Notes: generated by a model from the sequence alone, not told the origin. Shown: positions 33,026 through 42,374, numbered from the stretch's first letter. The stretch: 64,000 nucleotides of DNA from Prochlorococcus sp. AG-388-A01 (GCA_003279945.1 QCGK01000002.1:62001-126000); one strand, 5' to 3'. Numbers and translations are program-made.

Positions 33026-34048
33026 TTAATCCCAACCTGCATCTTTCATAAATTTTATTGCAATAGAATTATTTTCCCCAAGGTCTTCTACTGTTACTTC
33101 ATCAGGAGTAAATTCTCCAAAGTCTTTGACAATTAGATTCTGATTAACCTCTTTCAATGGATGTTCAAAAGTAGGAGCAGCAAGGCCTTTACTTCCCTTA
33201 GGAGATGCCAGATATTCAAGGAGCTTAATTGCCTCATTTTTATTTGTAGCATATTTGGCTACACCACCAGCACTAATATTTACATGTGCAGGACTAGGTG
33301 TAAGGACTGTTGTTTTTTTCGCATATAAAGCATCTCTTCTTCCATTTACACCAGCCAGCATTCTTGCAACATAATAATGATTTACAATACCAACACCACA
33401 TTTTCTTTTAGAAACTGCTCTTACAATAGAAATATCTCCAGGGAAAAAAGGTTGGGAGACATTAGAAATCATTCCGCTCAACCAAGCCTTTGTTTTTGAT
33501 TCGCCTTTATTAACTATTTGATTGGCGACTAAAGATTGGTTATACGGACTTTTTCTATTCCTCAAACATACTTTTCCTTTTAAGGAAGGGTCAGCCAAAT
33601 CAGTGTAATCATTAATCTTACTTACATCTACAACCTTTGGATTTGCGACCATGACTCTAACTCTTCTTGTTAACGCGTACCATTCCTTATTAGGATCTTT
33701 TAACCCAATAGGTACATTATTTTCTAAAGTGGTGGAATCTATTTTCTGAAGCAATCCTAATTTTGCAGCATTAGTAATTCTTGCTGCATCAACAAGCAAA
33801 ATTAGATCGGCCTGGGAATTTTTACCTTCTCTTTTTAACCTTTCAATTAAGGAGATACCAGCAGCCTCAATTAATCTCACCTTTATGCCTGTTTCTTCAG
33901 CAAATTTCTTATATACACTTCTGTCTGTGTTGTAATGTCTCCCTGAATAAACCCTAACTTCTCTTTCGGAGGATTTAGAGGGAATATTTACATTAAAGAT
34001 AAGTCCTAGGGTTAAAGTTGCATAAAGCAATTTTTGAAATCTTTGCAA
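33026..34048 (-). CDS. futA: Iron(III) ABC transporter substrate-binding protein FutA/IdiA, 340 aa
   Basis: Periplasmic ferric-iron binding protein of the Fut system. Signal peptide at residues ~1-27 (MQRFQKLLYATLTLGLIFNV...). Domain landmarks are VRVYSGRHYNTDRSVYKKFA, LILLVDAARITNAAKLGLLQ, WYALTRRVRVMVANPKVV, and GVGIVNHYYVARMLAG carrying the paired tyrosines for iron binding. It is iron-stress induced in relatives. Divergent from the piuC-like hydroxylase, with a 103-bp shared upstream region that is a natural place for a Fur site, though I see no clear box. Confidence 0.96.
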   Translation of the reverse strand: MQRFQKLLYATLTLGLIFNVNIPSKSSEREVRVYSGRHYNTDRSVYKKFAEETGIKVRLIEAAGISLIERLKREGKNSQADLILLVDAARITNAAKLGLLQKIDSTTLENNVPIGLKDPNKEWYALTRRVRVMVANPKVVDVSKINDYTDLADPSLKGKVCLRNRKSPYNQSLVANQIVNKGESKTKAWLSGMISNVSQPFFPGDISIVRAVSKRKCGVGIVNHYYVARMLAGVNGRRDALYAKKTTVLTPSPAHVNISAGGVAKYATNKNEAIKLLEYLASPKGSKGLAAPTFEHPLKEVNQNLIVKDFGEFTPDEVTVEDLGENNSIAIKFMKDAGWD

Positions 34049-34151
34049 TTTTTTTAATTAGTATCTATGGTTACTTTATCTCTAACTAACGATCAAGGAT
34101 CTAAAAAGAAAATTTCGATACTTTGATTTGTATCATTTTTAATATTTTTTT

Positions 34152-34817
34152 ATGAACTATTTAACCAGACAATTATTAAATCACAAAGAGATTAAACTAT
34201 TAAAAACTGAATTAGATAATGAAGATTTACCATGGGAAGATGGAAAAAAAACAGCGGGTGATCATGCTGCCAAGGTAAAAAATAATTTACAACTGAAAAA
34301 AGATTCAGTAATTGCTAGAAAATATGGGGATTTAATTATTAAGAAAATTCTAAATGAAACGCTTATAAAAAGTTTCGTAATCCCTAAGAAAATACATGGA
34401 ACAATGTTCACAAAATCAACTAAGGGGATGAAATATGGTTGTCATATTGATAATCCTTATATGGCTTCTGGGAGAGCCGACCTATCTTTTACTATTTTTA
34501 TAAACTCTAAAGATGAATATGAAGGGGGAGAATTATGTATTGAGAAATTAGATAAGGAGGAAGATTTCAAGTTAAATTCTGGAGAAATAATAATTTATCC
34601 CAGCACATATCTACATTCAGTCAAAGAAATTATGAATGGGGAAAGATTAGTTTTTGTTGGTTGGATAGAGAGTTATGTAAAAAGTATCGAACAAAGAGAA
34701 TATCTATTTGATCTTGATGCAAGTGCAAGATCCCTACTTGCCAAGCATGGTAGATCAGAAGAACTTGATCTTATTTTCAAATCATATTCAAATCTATTAA
34801 GAATATTAGGAGATTAA
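34152..34817 (+). CDS. piuC: PiuC/YbiX-type Fe(II)/2OG hydroxylase (PKHD type), 221 aa
   Basis: PKHD-type 2-oxoglutarate oxygenase, commonly linked to iron uptake. The iron triad is complete: H98 and D100 in MKYGCHIDNPYM, H155 in YPSTYLHSVKEI, and R165 in NGERLVFVGWIESY for 2-oxoglutarate. Also GGELCIEKLD. The length of 221 fits the family. Divergently arranged with futA, an arrangement kept in other Prochlorococcus as I recall. Confidence 0.92.
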   Translation: MNYLTRQLLNHKEIKLLKTELDNEDLPWEDGKKTAGDHAAKVKNNLQLKKDSVIARKYGDLIIKKILNETLIKSFVIPKKIHGTMFTKSTKGMKYGCHIDNPYMASGRADLSFTIFINSKDEYEGGELCIEKLDKEEDFKLNSGEIIIYPSTYLHSVKEIMNGERLVFVGWIESYVKSIEQREYLFDLDASARSLLAKHGRSEELDLIFKSYSNLLRILGD

Positions 34818-34889
34818 AGAATCATTTTATACAACAACTAGAGAATAAGAAAATAATTGATTAGCATATGATTAGTTCAAAATTATGGC

Positions 34890-35129
34890 ATGAGAAAAAA
34901 GGGTTCTATTGCGATGTTCATAGCCGCTACTAGTGCTTTAACTATTTCTTCAATTGATTCAAATTCTGCTAAGTCAGGACAAAATGACTTGGGAGGTTTA
35001 AAAGAATGGAACACAGATATGGCTATTGATGCAGAATTTAAATTAGATGCAGCAGCACAAGAAATTGCTGATGAAGCAGCAAAGTCAAGTGCCTGCATAC
35101 CAATTGGCGAAGGGGAGAACTGCTGGTAA
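34890..35129 (+). CDS. Small secreted hypothetical protein, 79 aa
   Basis: ATG 34890, a signal peptide (MRKKGSIAMFIAATSALTIS with probable cleavage after NSA), then a ~50-residue acidic, alanine-rich mature protein (DAEFKLDAAAQEIADEAAKS) ending CIPIGEGENCW with two cysteines that could form a disulfide. Family not recognised. It precedes a strong bidirectional terminator, and its iron-stress neighbourhood is suggestive only. Confidence 0.7.
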   Translation: MRKKGSIAMFIAATSALTISSIDSNSAKSGQNDLGGLKEWNTDMAIDAEFKLDAAAQEIADEAAKSSACIPIGEGENCW

Positions 35130-35155
35130 ACATATTAAATTTAAAAAATAGACAT

Positions 35156-35184
35156 AAAAAAAGCGCTCCATTGGAGCGCTTTTT
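35156..35184. terminator. Bidirectional rho-independent terminator
   Basis: Palindrome AGCGCTCC ATT GGAGCGCT (35162-35180) flanked by an A run on the left and a T run on the right, so it works both for the 79-aa gene (+) and for the porin gene (-). Confidence 0.9.
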
Positions 35185-35198
35185 ATTAACTAGTCTTT

Positions 35199-36506
35199 TT
35201 AGAACTTGAATGTTGTTTCAATAATAGCACCAGTCATATCTTCATTAGCAGTGCCTTTTCTGTCTGAACCGCCAAAAATAGCTGGAGTTACAGTCATAGA
35301 ATCATTCACTTTAAATGAATAGTATGCTTCCCATGCAAATGGATCAACAGTCTCGTCTGAACGAGTTTGTGGCTGACCAAAAGCAATACCTATCTTGTCT
35401 TCGGCTTGGAACATATCAGTCCAATTTAGACCTACAAACCAAGCATCTGTTTCATCTTCATTAGCAGCTAAAGTTGCGTCGTTATCTATTGTTGATACGT
35501 CATAACCTACTGATATAGAGGGAGTTGCAGTACCTGAATCTTCTGGTCTCCACCAACCTCTTAAGCCATAGTTAGTGCTGTTTGCATCGTTCGCTCTAAG
35601 CGCACCTTTTGTAGTTGAATAATAACCATCATCCCAACCGTTATACTTCATATTCATCATTAATGATATTGAGTAATTATCAGTCGTATAACCAATTTGG
35701 TTTGCCCAACTTGTTTCTGATTCTTCAGTTAGGATACCCTTAGTACTATTACCTTCTGTAACAAAGTTGGTACTTACTGCAAAACCATTGTCAGCTTTGT
35801 AAGCCCAGCCAGCACCTGTTTTTGTACTTGCACCGTAAGCAGCACCATTTCCACCAAGTACAAACTGTTTAGTAACAGCCTTGTAAATGGAAGGAGTAGT
35901 TGCATGCATATAGTAGTTTTCAATTTTTGGACCAACCCAAACTGTGTTGTTCTCACCAACAGGGAATGTGTACCAAATCTTGTCAACATGCATTCCATCT
36001 TCATACTTATCAGAGTTTGAAACTAGATAAGCACCGTAGGTAGTAATCCCAAATGGGTTTTTACCATCTTCACCATTACCTGTTCTCAATCTGACGTATA
36101 AATTATCATCACCGGTAAAACTTGTATTTAAGTCCATGGTGTATTGATATTGTGCTTGGAGACTTTCGTTTGATGTGTCATCGGTAGCAGCTGAATCTTT
36201 CTCTGGATGATCAATAGCCCCAAGAACAAAAACTGCTTTACCTGAAAGAGCTGTCGTATCTGAAAAAGAGCCAGCCTCAAGATTATTATGATTAGCTTCA
36301 AGACCATCTACACGGCCTTTTAAAGAAGCAAGTTCTTCACTAACTTCGTTAATGAATGTTTTACTATCTAATTTTGAAGATTTTTTTGTGCCACGAACGT
36401 AGCTATTAATTTCTTCTAAATTGACAACGTCGGATGCTTGAGCAGCAACTGGAGCTAATAAACTCAAAGATGCTCCTGCAACCAACATTTGTTGGAAGAG
36501 TTTCAT
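35199..36506 (-). CDS. som: Outer-membrane porin of the cyanobacterial Som/iron-uptake porin family, 435 aa
   Basis: Signal peptide MKLFQQMLVAGASLSLLAPV...AAQA. The short N-terminal region (VVNLEEINSYVRG) stands where larger cyanobacterial porins carry an SLH domain, followed by a coiled-coil-like linker (INEVSEELASLKGRVDGLEA). The rest is beta-barrel sequence with alternating aromatic strands and a terminal GAIIETTFKF, the C-terminal Phe that the BAM complex recognises. The family includes porins involved in uptake of inorganic ions. Codon use is richer than in surrounding genes, suggesting high expression. Confidence 0.92.
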   Translation of the reverse strand: MKLFQQMLVAGASLSLLAPVAAQASDVVNLEEINSYVRGTKKSSKLDSKTFINEVSEELASLKGRVDGLEANHNNLEAGSFSDTTALSGKAVFVLGAIDHPEKDSAATDDTSNESLQAQYQYTMDLNTSFTGDDNLYVRLRTGNGEDGKNPFGITTYGAYLVSNSDKYEDGMHVDKIWYTFPVGENNTVWVGPKIENYYMHATTPSIYKAVTKQFVLGGNGAAYGASTKTGAGWAYKADNGFAVSTNFVTEGNSTKGILTEESETSWANQIGYTTDNYSISLMMNMKYNGWDDGYYSTTKGALRANDANSTNYGLRGWWRPEDSGTATPSISVGYDVSTIDNDATLAANEDETDAWFVGLNWTDMFQAEDKIGIAFGQPQTRSDETVDPFAWEAYYSFKVNDSMTVTPAIFGGSDRKGTANEDMTGAIIETTFKF

Positions 36507-36615
36507 TTTACCTCACACTAAAATTACCCAATATAATATGGGTATCTATACTGTATCGTCAGTAACAAAAAACGAAAGAAAGATAAGTTTCATGATTAGG
36601 TAACATTTTATACCT

Positions 36616-37488
36616 CTATTTTTTTTTAATTAATGGATGCCCAAGAGATTCTCTTTCTTCCATCCAAGAGGATGCGACTTCTCTTGCTAATTTTCGTATC
36701 TTTTCAATATATTGTGCACGATCTGTAACTGAAATCACTCCTCTTGCATCAAGCAGATTAAAGGTATGACTGCATTTAAGGACAAAATCAAGAGCTGGGT
36801 AAGTTAATTTCTTTGCAATTAAAGAATTTGCCTCGTCTTGGTAAATTTCAAATAATTTCCTAAGATTTTCGGGCCTAGATTCAGTAAAATTAAATGAACA
36901 TTGACTTTTTTCAAATTGAAGCCAAATATCACTGTATTTAAGACTTTTGTTCCAATTCAGATCCCAAATACTCTCCTTATCCTGTAAAAACATTGCTATC
37001 CTTTCTAGGCCATATGTAATTTCAATTGGGATTGGATTACAATCTATCCCACCGCACTGTTGGAAATAAGTAAATTGAGTAACTTCCATGCCATCCAACC
37101 AAACTTCCCAACCTACTCCCCAGGCCCCAAGTGTTGGTGACTCCCAATTATCTTCTACAAATCTAATATCATGATTTTTCGGATTTATTCCTAAAGACTC
37201 CAAAGATATTAAATATTTTTCCTGAATATTATCTGGTGAAGGTTTAATTATTACCTGATATTGAAAATAATGTTGGGCCCTATTGGGATTATCGCCAAAC
37301 CTTCCATCTGTAGGTCTTCTACATGGCTCTGAATATGAAACACTCCATGGTTCAGGTCCTATAGCCCTCAAAAAAGTATGAGGATTCATAGTTCCTGCGC
37401 CTTTTTCTGTATCATAAGGTTGCATTATCAAGCAGCCTTCTTCAGACCAAAATTTATTTAAGTTTTGAATTATATCCTGAAAAAACAT
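36616..37488 (-). CDS. glyQ: Glycyl-tRNA synthetase alpha subunit, 290 aa
   Basis: Catalytic subunit of the bacterial (alpha-beta)2 glycyl-tRNA synthetase. Diagnostic sequence includes [40 protein letters not shown], the class II motif region with [20 protein letters not shown], and [20 protein letters not shown]. Length about 290-300 is standard. The beta subunit gene glyS is not in this window. Confidence 0.97.
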   Translation of the reverse strand: MFFQDIIQNLNKFWSEEGCLIMQPYDTEKGAGTMNPHTFLRAIGPEPWSVSYSEPCRRPTDGRFGDNPNRAQHYFQYQVIIKPSPDNIQEKYLISLESLGINPKNHDIRFVEDNWESPTLGAWGVGWEVWLDGMEVTQFTYFQQCGGIDCNPIPIEITYGLERIAMFLQDKESIWDLNWNKSLKYSDIWLQFEKSQCSFNFTESRPENLRKLFEIYQDEANSLIAKKLTYPALDFVLKCSHTFNLLDARGVISVTDRAQYIEKIRKLAREVASSWMEERESLGHPLIKKK

Positions 37489-37711
37489 CTATTCAAAAAA
37501 GTTAAGAAATTTGGAGCAATTCCATATGTCAATATAACAAAGCTATCAAAAAAAAAATAATAAAAACCGTTTATTTAAGAAATTTTTTTTTGTCAACAAA
37601 AAGAAGGTAATATAATTCCAATTAGAATTACCAAATTTATTATCTGAAAAAGTTTGCCAGCCCAATAAATACTCTGCAATAAATATTATTGATTAAAACA
37701 TAAATCACTTA

Positions 37712-38104
37712 TTAATTGATAAAAAAATCTAGGGGCAATGGTCCAAAGGTATTAGATTCTTTAGACTCATGGTCGTCATACTGACAAGTTAATAAAATCC
37801 CTTCTCCAAGACCATTTTCAGATCTAATAAAAACATTTCCAGTTTTTTGATTACCTTTTAGATAAACACATCCATTGGCATTGAGAGAATCTAAATCACT
37901 AAATTGAATTGAAGAATATTTTTTGCAAATTGATTTTAAGGCTTCTTTTGCTTCAAAATCAGAAGTTGCCATGATTCCTATCGTAATCCAATCGGCTTTT
38001 ATAATGTTTGTTTCAAGTTCATATTGTAGTTTTTTTATTTGTCTTCTACTTAATTTAGGCGATGATCTAAGACAATTTAAGTCAACTAAATTATTTATTT
38101 TCAT
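37712..38104 (-). CDS. DUF1824 family protein, 130 aa
   Basis: Cyanobacterial conserved protein. The pattern RRQIKKLQYELETNIIKADW, TIGIMATSDFEAKEALKSIC, CVYLKGNQKTGNVFIRSENG and the C-terminal TFGPLPLDFFIN corresponds to DUF1824 as I remember it. No membrane segment. Function unknown; in genomic order it sits with other small conserved genes on the same strand. Confidence 0.78.
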   Translation of the reverse strand: MKINNLVDLNCLRSSPKLSRRQIKKLQYELETNIIKADWITIGIMATSDFEAKEALKSICKKYSSIQFSDLDSLNANGCVYLKGNQKTGNVFIRSENGLGEGILLTCQYDDHESKESNTFGPLPLDFFIN

Positions 38105-38133
38105 TTAATAAATCTATAAATAACTTTAATTCG

Positions 38134-38466
38134 TTATCCAAATGTTCTTCCATTCCAGGCCCACATTGAAGCTGAGACATCTTCGAAAGAAATATAAATC
38201 TTATCTATTGGAATTCCCAATTTATCACTTACAAAATCGGAAATTTGATTTGCCATATCTGAAGGAATCAGAGAACCTATTGACTTAATTTCTAAAAAGC
38301 AACAGGGGCCTTCATCATCAAAATACATTTCACAATTATCATCTAATTTTGCCATAACAAATCTTTTCGATTTGTTAGTTAAAGAAGAAATTAATGTCGA
38401 AATTTCTTCAAGTAATTTTTTTTTATCTTCTATTTTTGATGAAGTCGAAATATTAATATAAGGCAT
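38134..38466 (-). CDS. MIF/tautomerase-like protein, 110 aa
   Basis: Tautomerase-superfamily fold resembling macrophage migration inhibitory factor. I chose ATG 38466 so that Pro2 (MPYINISTSS), the catalytic base of the superfamily, becomes the N-terminus; an upstream TTG (38475) would bury it. MIF-like landmarks include CCFLEIKSIGSLIPSDMANQ and the C-terminal YISFEDVSASMWAWNGRTFG (W-x-x-N-G-x-T-F). Reaction in Prochlorococcus unknown. Confidence 0.85.
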   Translation of the reverse strand: MPYINISTSSKIEDKKKLLEEISTLISSLTNKSKRFVMAKLDDNCEMYFDDEGPCCFLEIKSIGSLIPSDMANQISDFVSDKLGIPIDKIYISFEDVSASMWAWNGRTFG

Positions 38467-38467
38467 T

Positions 38468-38638
38468 TTACGCAACTAAATAATCTTTTTGAGAATCACT
38501 TTTCAGAACAACAGTTTTATTTTTTAAACTTCTCTTTGATGAAAGATAGGCCATGTCATAAGAACTTATTCCGTTTTTATAGGGATTGAAAAGAGCTTTG
38601 CTAGATCTATCTTTTTTAATTCTTTTAAACTCGATCAT
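38468..38638 (-). CDS. Small basic hypothetical protein, 56 aa
   Basis: ATG at 38638-38636; product starts MIEFKRIKKDRSSKALFNPY, contains YDMAYLSSKRSLKNKTVVLK and ends KDYLVA. Basic and soluble. The stop codon is one base from the start of the tautomerase gene, so the two are coupled. Family unknown. Confidence 0.65.
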   Translation of the reverse strand: MIEFKRIKKDRSSKALFNPYKNGISSYDMAYLSSKRSLKNKTVVLKSDSQKDYLVA

Positions 38639-38787
38639 TATTAATTAAATTATTTATTAATAATTTAACTTTATTTGAGTAGATGTCTAGTTTTTTTTAA
38701 ATCTAATTTATTAAATATAAATATATTTCGAAAACACAATTTTAATTTCTATTTATTAGATTAATTTAAAATAAAGAATCATAGGTT

Positions 38788-39426
38788 TTGGAAGTTTTAA
38801 ATAATTATCAAAGAAAAAAACTTGATGAGAGTAATGATGAAGAATTTTATACTGATCCAAAATTTGTCTATCATCTAGATGCAAATTTCAGACGATATCT
38901 ATCAGATCTTTATGAAATTGAAATTAATAATTATTCAATTGTTCTTGATTTAATGTCCAGTTGGGATAGTTATTTACCCAAAGAGAAAAAGTATAAAAAA
39001 GTTATTGGGCATGGATTAAATAAGCAAGAACTTAAAAGAAATAAGATTTTTGATTCTTATTGGATACAAAATTTCAATTTAGATCAAAAAATCCCCCTAG
39101 ATAATGAAAGTGTTGATTATTGTTTAATGGTGGCAGCTTGGCAATATTTACAATATCCAGAAAATTTAACTAGAGAAATCGTAAGAATTTTGAATGATCA
39201 GGGGAAATTTATAATAGCTTTTTCAAATAGGGCGTTTTGGCATAAGTCTCCTAATATATGGACTACCTCTACTGAGGAAGAGAGAGTCAAATATGTAAGA
39301 AAAGTATTAATCACAAACGGATTCAATGAACCAAAAATTATAAAAAAATTCACTCAACCCGCTCTTAATATCTTTAGTTTTTTAAATAAAGATCCATTTT
39401 ATTGCTTAATTGCGACTAAGGAGTAA
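38788..39426 (+). CDS. SAM-dependent methyltransferase-like protein, 212 aa
   Basis: Class I methyltransferase-like fold: SIVLDLMSSWDSYLP is the position of the SAM motif I but has lost the usual glycines (DLMSSWDS instead of DxGxGxG). VDYCLMVAAWQYLQYPENLT and REIVRILNDQGKFIIAFSNR match the downstream motifs. TTG start at 38788; no ATG fits. A divergent enzyme or a SAM-binding protein; substrate unknown. Confidence 0.75.
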   Translation: MEVLNNYQRKKLDESNDEEFYTDPKFVYHLDANFRRYLSDLYEIEINNYSIVLDLMSSWDSYLPKEKKYKKVIGHGLNKQELKRNKIFDSYWIQNFNLDQKIPLDNESVDYCLMVAAWQYLQYPENLTREIVRILNDQGKFIIAFSNRAFWHKSPNIWTTSTEEERVKYVRKVLITNGFNEPKIIKKFTQPALNIFSFLNKDPFYCLIATKE

Positions 39427-39522
39427 TTAATAGCTTTAATTCATTTCAAACAAACCTATTAACAAAGATCTATAGCCATACTTTTGATTTTTTACTACTA
39501 TTGGATAGTTAAAATAAATAAT

Positions 39523-39768
39523 ATGGGCTCTAAAAGAGAAAAATATCCTGAAAAATGCCCTTGGGATTTAGGACCTAATCAGAATTTAGCAAAAGAAGAA
39601 AACTGGACTTTAAGATTAGGAGAGGCAAACGTATGTTTTAGCATAAATAAACTAGACAATAATTATTTTCATGTAATTAGTAATGAAAATGAAGAACAAA
39701 TTTTAGCCTTTAGAGCGAGGCTCCTTTATCAAAAACTTCTTGATAAAGGTTTTAGATTGGTTGAATAA
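39523..39768 (+). CDS. Conserved hypothetical protein, 81 aa
   Basis: I take ATG 39523 (MGSKREKYPEKCPWDLGPNQ); an in-frame TTG at 39484 would add a hydrophobic segment that looks spurious. The product has NWTLRLGEANVCFSINKLDN and ends LLDKGFRLVE. Soluble, two cysteines, no named family that I recognise. Convergent with the DUF3386 gene, 5 bases apart. Confidence 0.7.
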   Translation: MGSKREKYPEKCPWDLGPNQNLAKEENWTLRLGEANVCFSINKLDNNYFHVISNENEEQILAFRARLLYQKLLDKGFRLVE

Positions 39769-39773
39769 AAAAC

Positions 39774-40427
39774 TTATTTCAATAAACTTAAATCTTCGAA
39801 AACAAACTTTTGTGTTTCTTCTTCTTGATTTTGATTTAAGTAAGTTATTGTTCTCGACTTTAAGATCCAATAATCTTCTTCACCTATATTTTTGAATTCA
39901 TCCTCATATTCTAATTTTTGTGATTTTGCCTTAAGTGTATCTGGATCAATCGATTGACTACTATATTTTTTGCTAAGATAACCTTCTCCTGTCTGTAAGA
40001 ATTCTTCAACAAAAATTTCAATTATTGTTCCATGAATTTTTCTATAGACCATATTAATAAAGTCATTTTTAACTCTATATTTATCACCTTCATTCTTACC
40101 TGAAACACTCATTTCAATCCCGCTTTCAGAATTTTTGAGTAAATTAAAATTATTTTCTGAATGAACAGAATTAAATTCTCTCTTTACCCTATGAATACAT
40201 ACTTCAAATAACTGAGAGGCAATACTTTTAACAATTTTCTCTTCTTCTATTTTTTGAATATTTGGTTTGAAATCTTTACCTAATTGGAATTCACCTTCAT
40301 GAATATTTTTATTAACAAAAAAAATACATTTACCTTTGTAACCACTAAATTCATTCCTCCATGTATATCTATTTTCATAAGCTTTTCGAAAAATCTCCTT
40401 ACAATTAATTTCTTTAAGAATACCCAT
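39774..40427 (-). CDS. DUF3386 family protein, 217 aa
   Basis: Cyanobacterial conserved protein. The order FRKAYENRYTWRNEFSGYKG, VCIHRVKREFNSVHSENNF, VNKNIHEGEFQLG, NMVYRKIHGTIIEI, TGEGYLSKKYSSQSIDP and YWILKSRTITYL fits DUF3386 as recalled. I start at ATG 40427 (MGILKEINC); a GTG five codons upstream (40442) is possible. Function unknown; the fold may be a lipocalin-like or sigma-anti-sigma type, which I cannot judge. Confidence 0.8.
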   Translation of the reverse strand: MGILKEINCKEIFRKAYENRYTWRNEFSGYKGKCIFFVNKNIHEGEFQLGKDFKPNIQKIEEEKIVKSIASQLFEVCIHRVKREFNSVHSENNFNLLKNSESGIEMSVSGKNEGDKYRVKNDFINMVYRKIHGTIIEIFVEEFLQTGEGYLSKKYSSQSIDPDTLKAKSQKLEYEDEFKNIGEEDYWILKSRTITYLNQNQEEETQKFVFEDLSLLK

Positions 40428-40464
40428 TAATTTACAAATCACTAAATTTATTATGTAATCCTAC

Positions 40465-40499
40465 AAAAAAACCTCCCTAAAAGAGGAGAGGTTTTTTTA
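40465..40499 (-). terminator. Terminator of the pcb gene
   Basis: On the minus strand AACCTCTC pairs with GGGAGGTT (one G-U) around a TCTTTTA-type loop, followed by a T run, directly after the pcb stop. A T run also follows on the plus strand, so it may act in both directions. Confidence 0.75.
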
Positions 40500-40505
40500 A
40501 TTGAA

Positions 40506-41564
40506 CTAGTTTTGAGTAATTTTTGTATTTTCAATATTGTCAAATGCTTGACCAATTTTCTTAAAGTCAAATCCCATTGCCCTTAACGCATGCCAAAGAT
40601 GACCTTGTAAGAAAAAGAATCCCAAATAGAAATGAGTATTAGCAAGCCAAGCTCTTGAGCTGTATGCTCCCGAACCTAAATCAACCGTATCAGTAAAATA
40701 AGGTGCGAATTCAAATTGAAGCTTTAAAGGCTCTCCATATAGATCAACTGGATATATTGTTGTATTTGAAGCACACCAAAAAGCAGCAACAAAAGCCATA
40801 TAAGAAACACCAACTACTGAGTAAGACAAAATAGCCTCAGCTCCAAGTAATCCTTTTCCTTTAAATTCTGTGTATTCTCCAAATTGTTTAGTACAAATAT
40901 GAAAAACCCCTCCAATTATTTCAAGGAAAGCTAAAAAAGCATGACCTCCCATAACATCTTCAAGACTATCAATTTTTAAAAAATCAAATTGATGATTCCA
41001 GATAGCAGCGATATCTAAATTGTAAACAACTTGTCTTGTAGATCCTATCGCTGGGTCGTAAATTCCATGAATGCGAGCCCATTCTACGAACATTATTGCT
41101 CCAAGCCCAAGAAAGATCAGATGATGACCAAGAATAAAAGTTAATTTATCTGGATCATCCCATTCAAAATCAAATTTTTGTGGCTTACTATTCTCTGGAT
41201 AGTCTCCAAGATCGCCTGCAAATTTATTGGAGTGTAATAATCCTCCAGCGCCTAATACGGCAGAGAAAATTAGATGTAATGTGCAAATTACGACAATTCC
41301 ATACGGTTCCGTAATAACACCATTTTCAACGCCACCAATTCCTATTCCAGCCAGATGGGGCAAAACAATCGCTTTCTGCGCACCCATAGGGATACTGGCA
41401 TCATATCGAGCCAATTCGAATAATCCAAAAGCTCCTGCCCAGAACATCATTAATCCTGCATGGGCAGCATGAGCTGCTATGAATTTACCTGAACGGCCAA
41501 CGACACCAGAATTCCCTGCATACCAGTCATAGGTGACATCAGATTTTCCGTAAGTTTGTAACAC
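40506..41564 (-). CDS. pcb: Divinyl-chlorophyll a/b-binding antenna protein Pcb (IsiA/CP43-like), 352 aa
   Basis: Six-helix light-harvesting protein of Prochlorococcus related to CP43 and IsiA. Seen: GTG start (VLQTYGKSDVTYDWYAGNSG), helix I RSGKFIAAHAAHAGLMMFWA, ILGHHLIFLGLGAIMFVEWA, DVMGGHAFLAFLEIIGGVFH and the C-terminal FYLGFFFLQGHLWHALRAMG. It lacks the large CP43 lumenal loop, as expected. Its position directly downstream of flavodoxin (isiB) mirrors the isiAB arrangement, so I infer the iron-stress-type Pcb rather than the constitutive PcbA. Confidence 0.93.
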   Translation of the reverse strand: MLQTYGKSDVTYDWYAGNSGVVGRSGKFIAAHAAHAGLMMFWAGAFGLFELARYDASIPMGAQKAIVLPHLAGIGIGGVENGVITEPYGIVVICTLHLIFSAVLGAGGLLHSNKFAGDLGDYPENSKPQKFDFEWDDPDKLTFILGHHLIFLGLGAIMFVEWARIHGIYDPAIGSTRQVVYNLDIAAIWNHQFDFLKIDSLEDVMGGHAFLAFLEIIGGVFHICTKQFGEYTEFKGKGLLGAEAILSYSVVGVSYMAFVAAFWCASNTTIYPVDLYGEPLKLQFEFAPYFTDTVDLGSGAYSSRAWLANTHFYLGFFFLQGHLWHALRAMGFDFKKIGQAFDNIENTKITQN

Positions 41565-41708
41565 TTGATTTAAGTAAACAGCAAGTTGAGCATATTGCTA
41601 ACCAGTCTGATTTTTTACATGTTCTTTACAGATTTAATTACTTATGTAAAAAAAATATATTGTGAAAGAACAAATGTTACAAATAGCTAAAGCAATATCT
41701 TTGAAAGC

Positions 41709-42233
41709 TTACGCCAATGAAGGGATTTCGCCTTTAAGTTGAGAAGCCCATGTTTCAAGACGTGAATCAGTTAAATCAGACTCACTATCTTCGTCTAGAG
41801 GTAATCCACAAAAGCTTTCTCCAATGACGCTTTTTGACTCATCAAATGTATAGGAAGATTTATCTACATAACCTACCATTTCGGCGCCTGCTTTTATGAA
41901 GTAGCTATGAAGTTCTTCCATGGCATCACAGTAATTTTCTGTATAGGTAGAAGAATCTCCTAAACCAAAAATTGCAACCTTTTTCCCTGATAAACTTAGT
42001 TCACCAATATCCTCTAAGATTGAATCCCATGCAGTTCCTGATCTTTCTTCGTCTGCTCCGGTGTTCCAAGTAGGTATCCCACAGATAATCCCATCAAGTC
42101 CCTCGAATTCTGAAAGATCATCAACATCAGATACATCCTTAGGTGCTTCTGCTGAAGAAACAAAGTTGTGAAGACGATCAGCTACGTCTTCAGTTTTTCC
42201 AGTTGTAGTTGCGTAATAAATTCCTACAGTCAT
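41709..42233 (-). CDS. isiB: Flavodoxin, 174 aa
   Basis: Long-chain flavodoxin, the FMN electron carrier that replaces ferredoxin under iron limitation. FMN phosphate loop MTVGIYYATTTGKTEDVADR, GIPTWNTGADEERSGTAW (W and T contacts to FMN), and AIFGLGDSSTYTENYCDAME with the later YxFDESKSV. Length normal. Same strand as pcb and 144 bases upstream of it, so a shared iron-stress transcript is plausible. Confidence 0.97.
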   Translation of the reverse strand: MTVGIYYATTTGKTEDVADRLHNFVSSAEAPKDVSDVDDLSEFEGLDGIICGIPTWNTGADEERSGTAWDSILEDIGELSLSGKKVAIFGLGDSSTYTENYCDAMEELHSYFIKAGAEMVGYVDKSSYTFDESKSVIGESFCGLPLDEDSESDLTDSRLETWASQLKGEIPSLA

Positions 42234-42374
42234 AACTTCAAAATGTTTACCTTAAAATAATAAAATCTAAAAACGTTAAATTAATTTCTTTAAAAACTTT
42301 TTCATGTAAAATTTTATACTATTTAAAGTAAGAAAAAATTTTTAAGAATTATTTATAAAAATATTTAAACCATC

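Noticed and set aside
34049-34151. Fur box in the futA/piuC divergent region
   Set aside because: Some palindromic AT-rich sequence is present, but nothing close enough to the 19-bp consensus to report.
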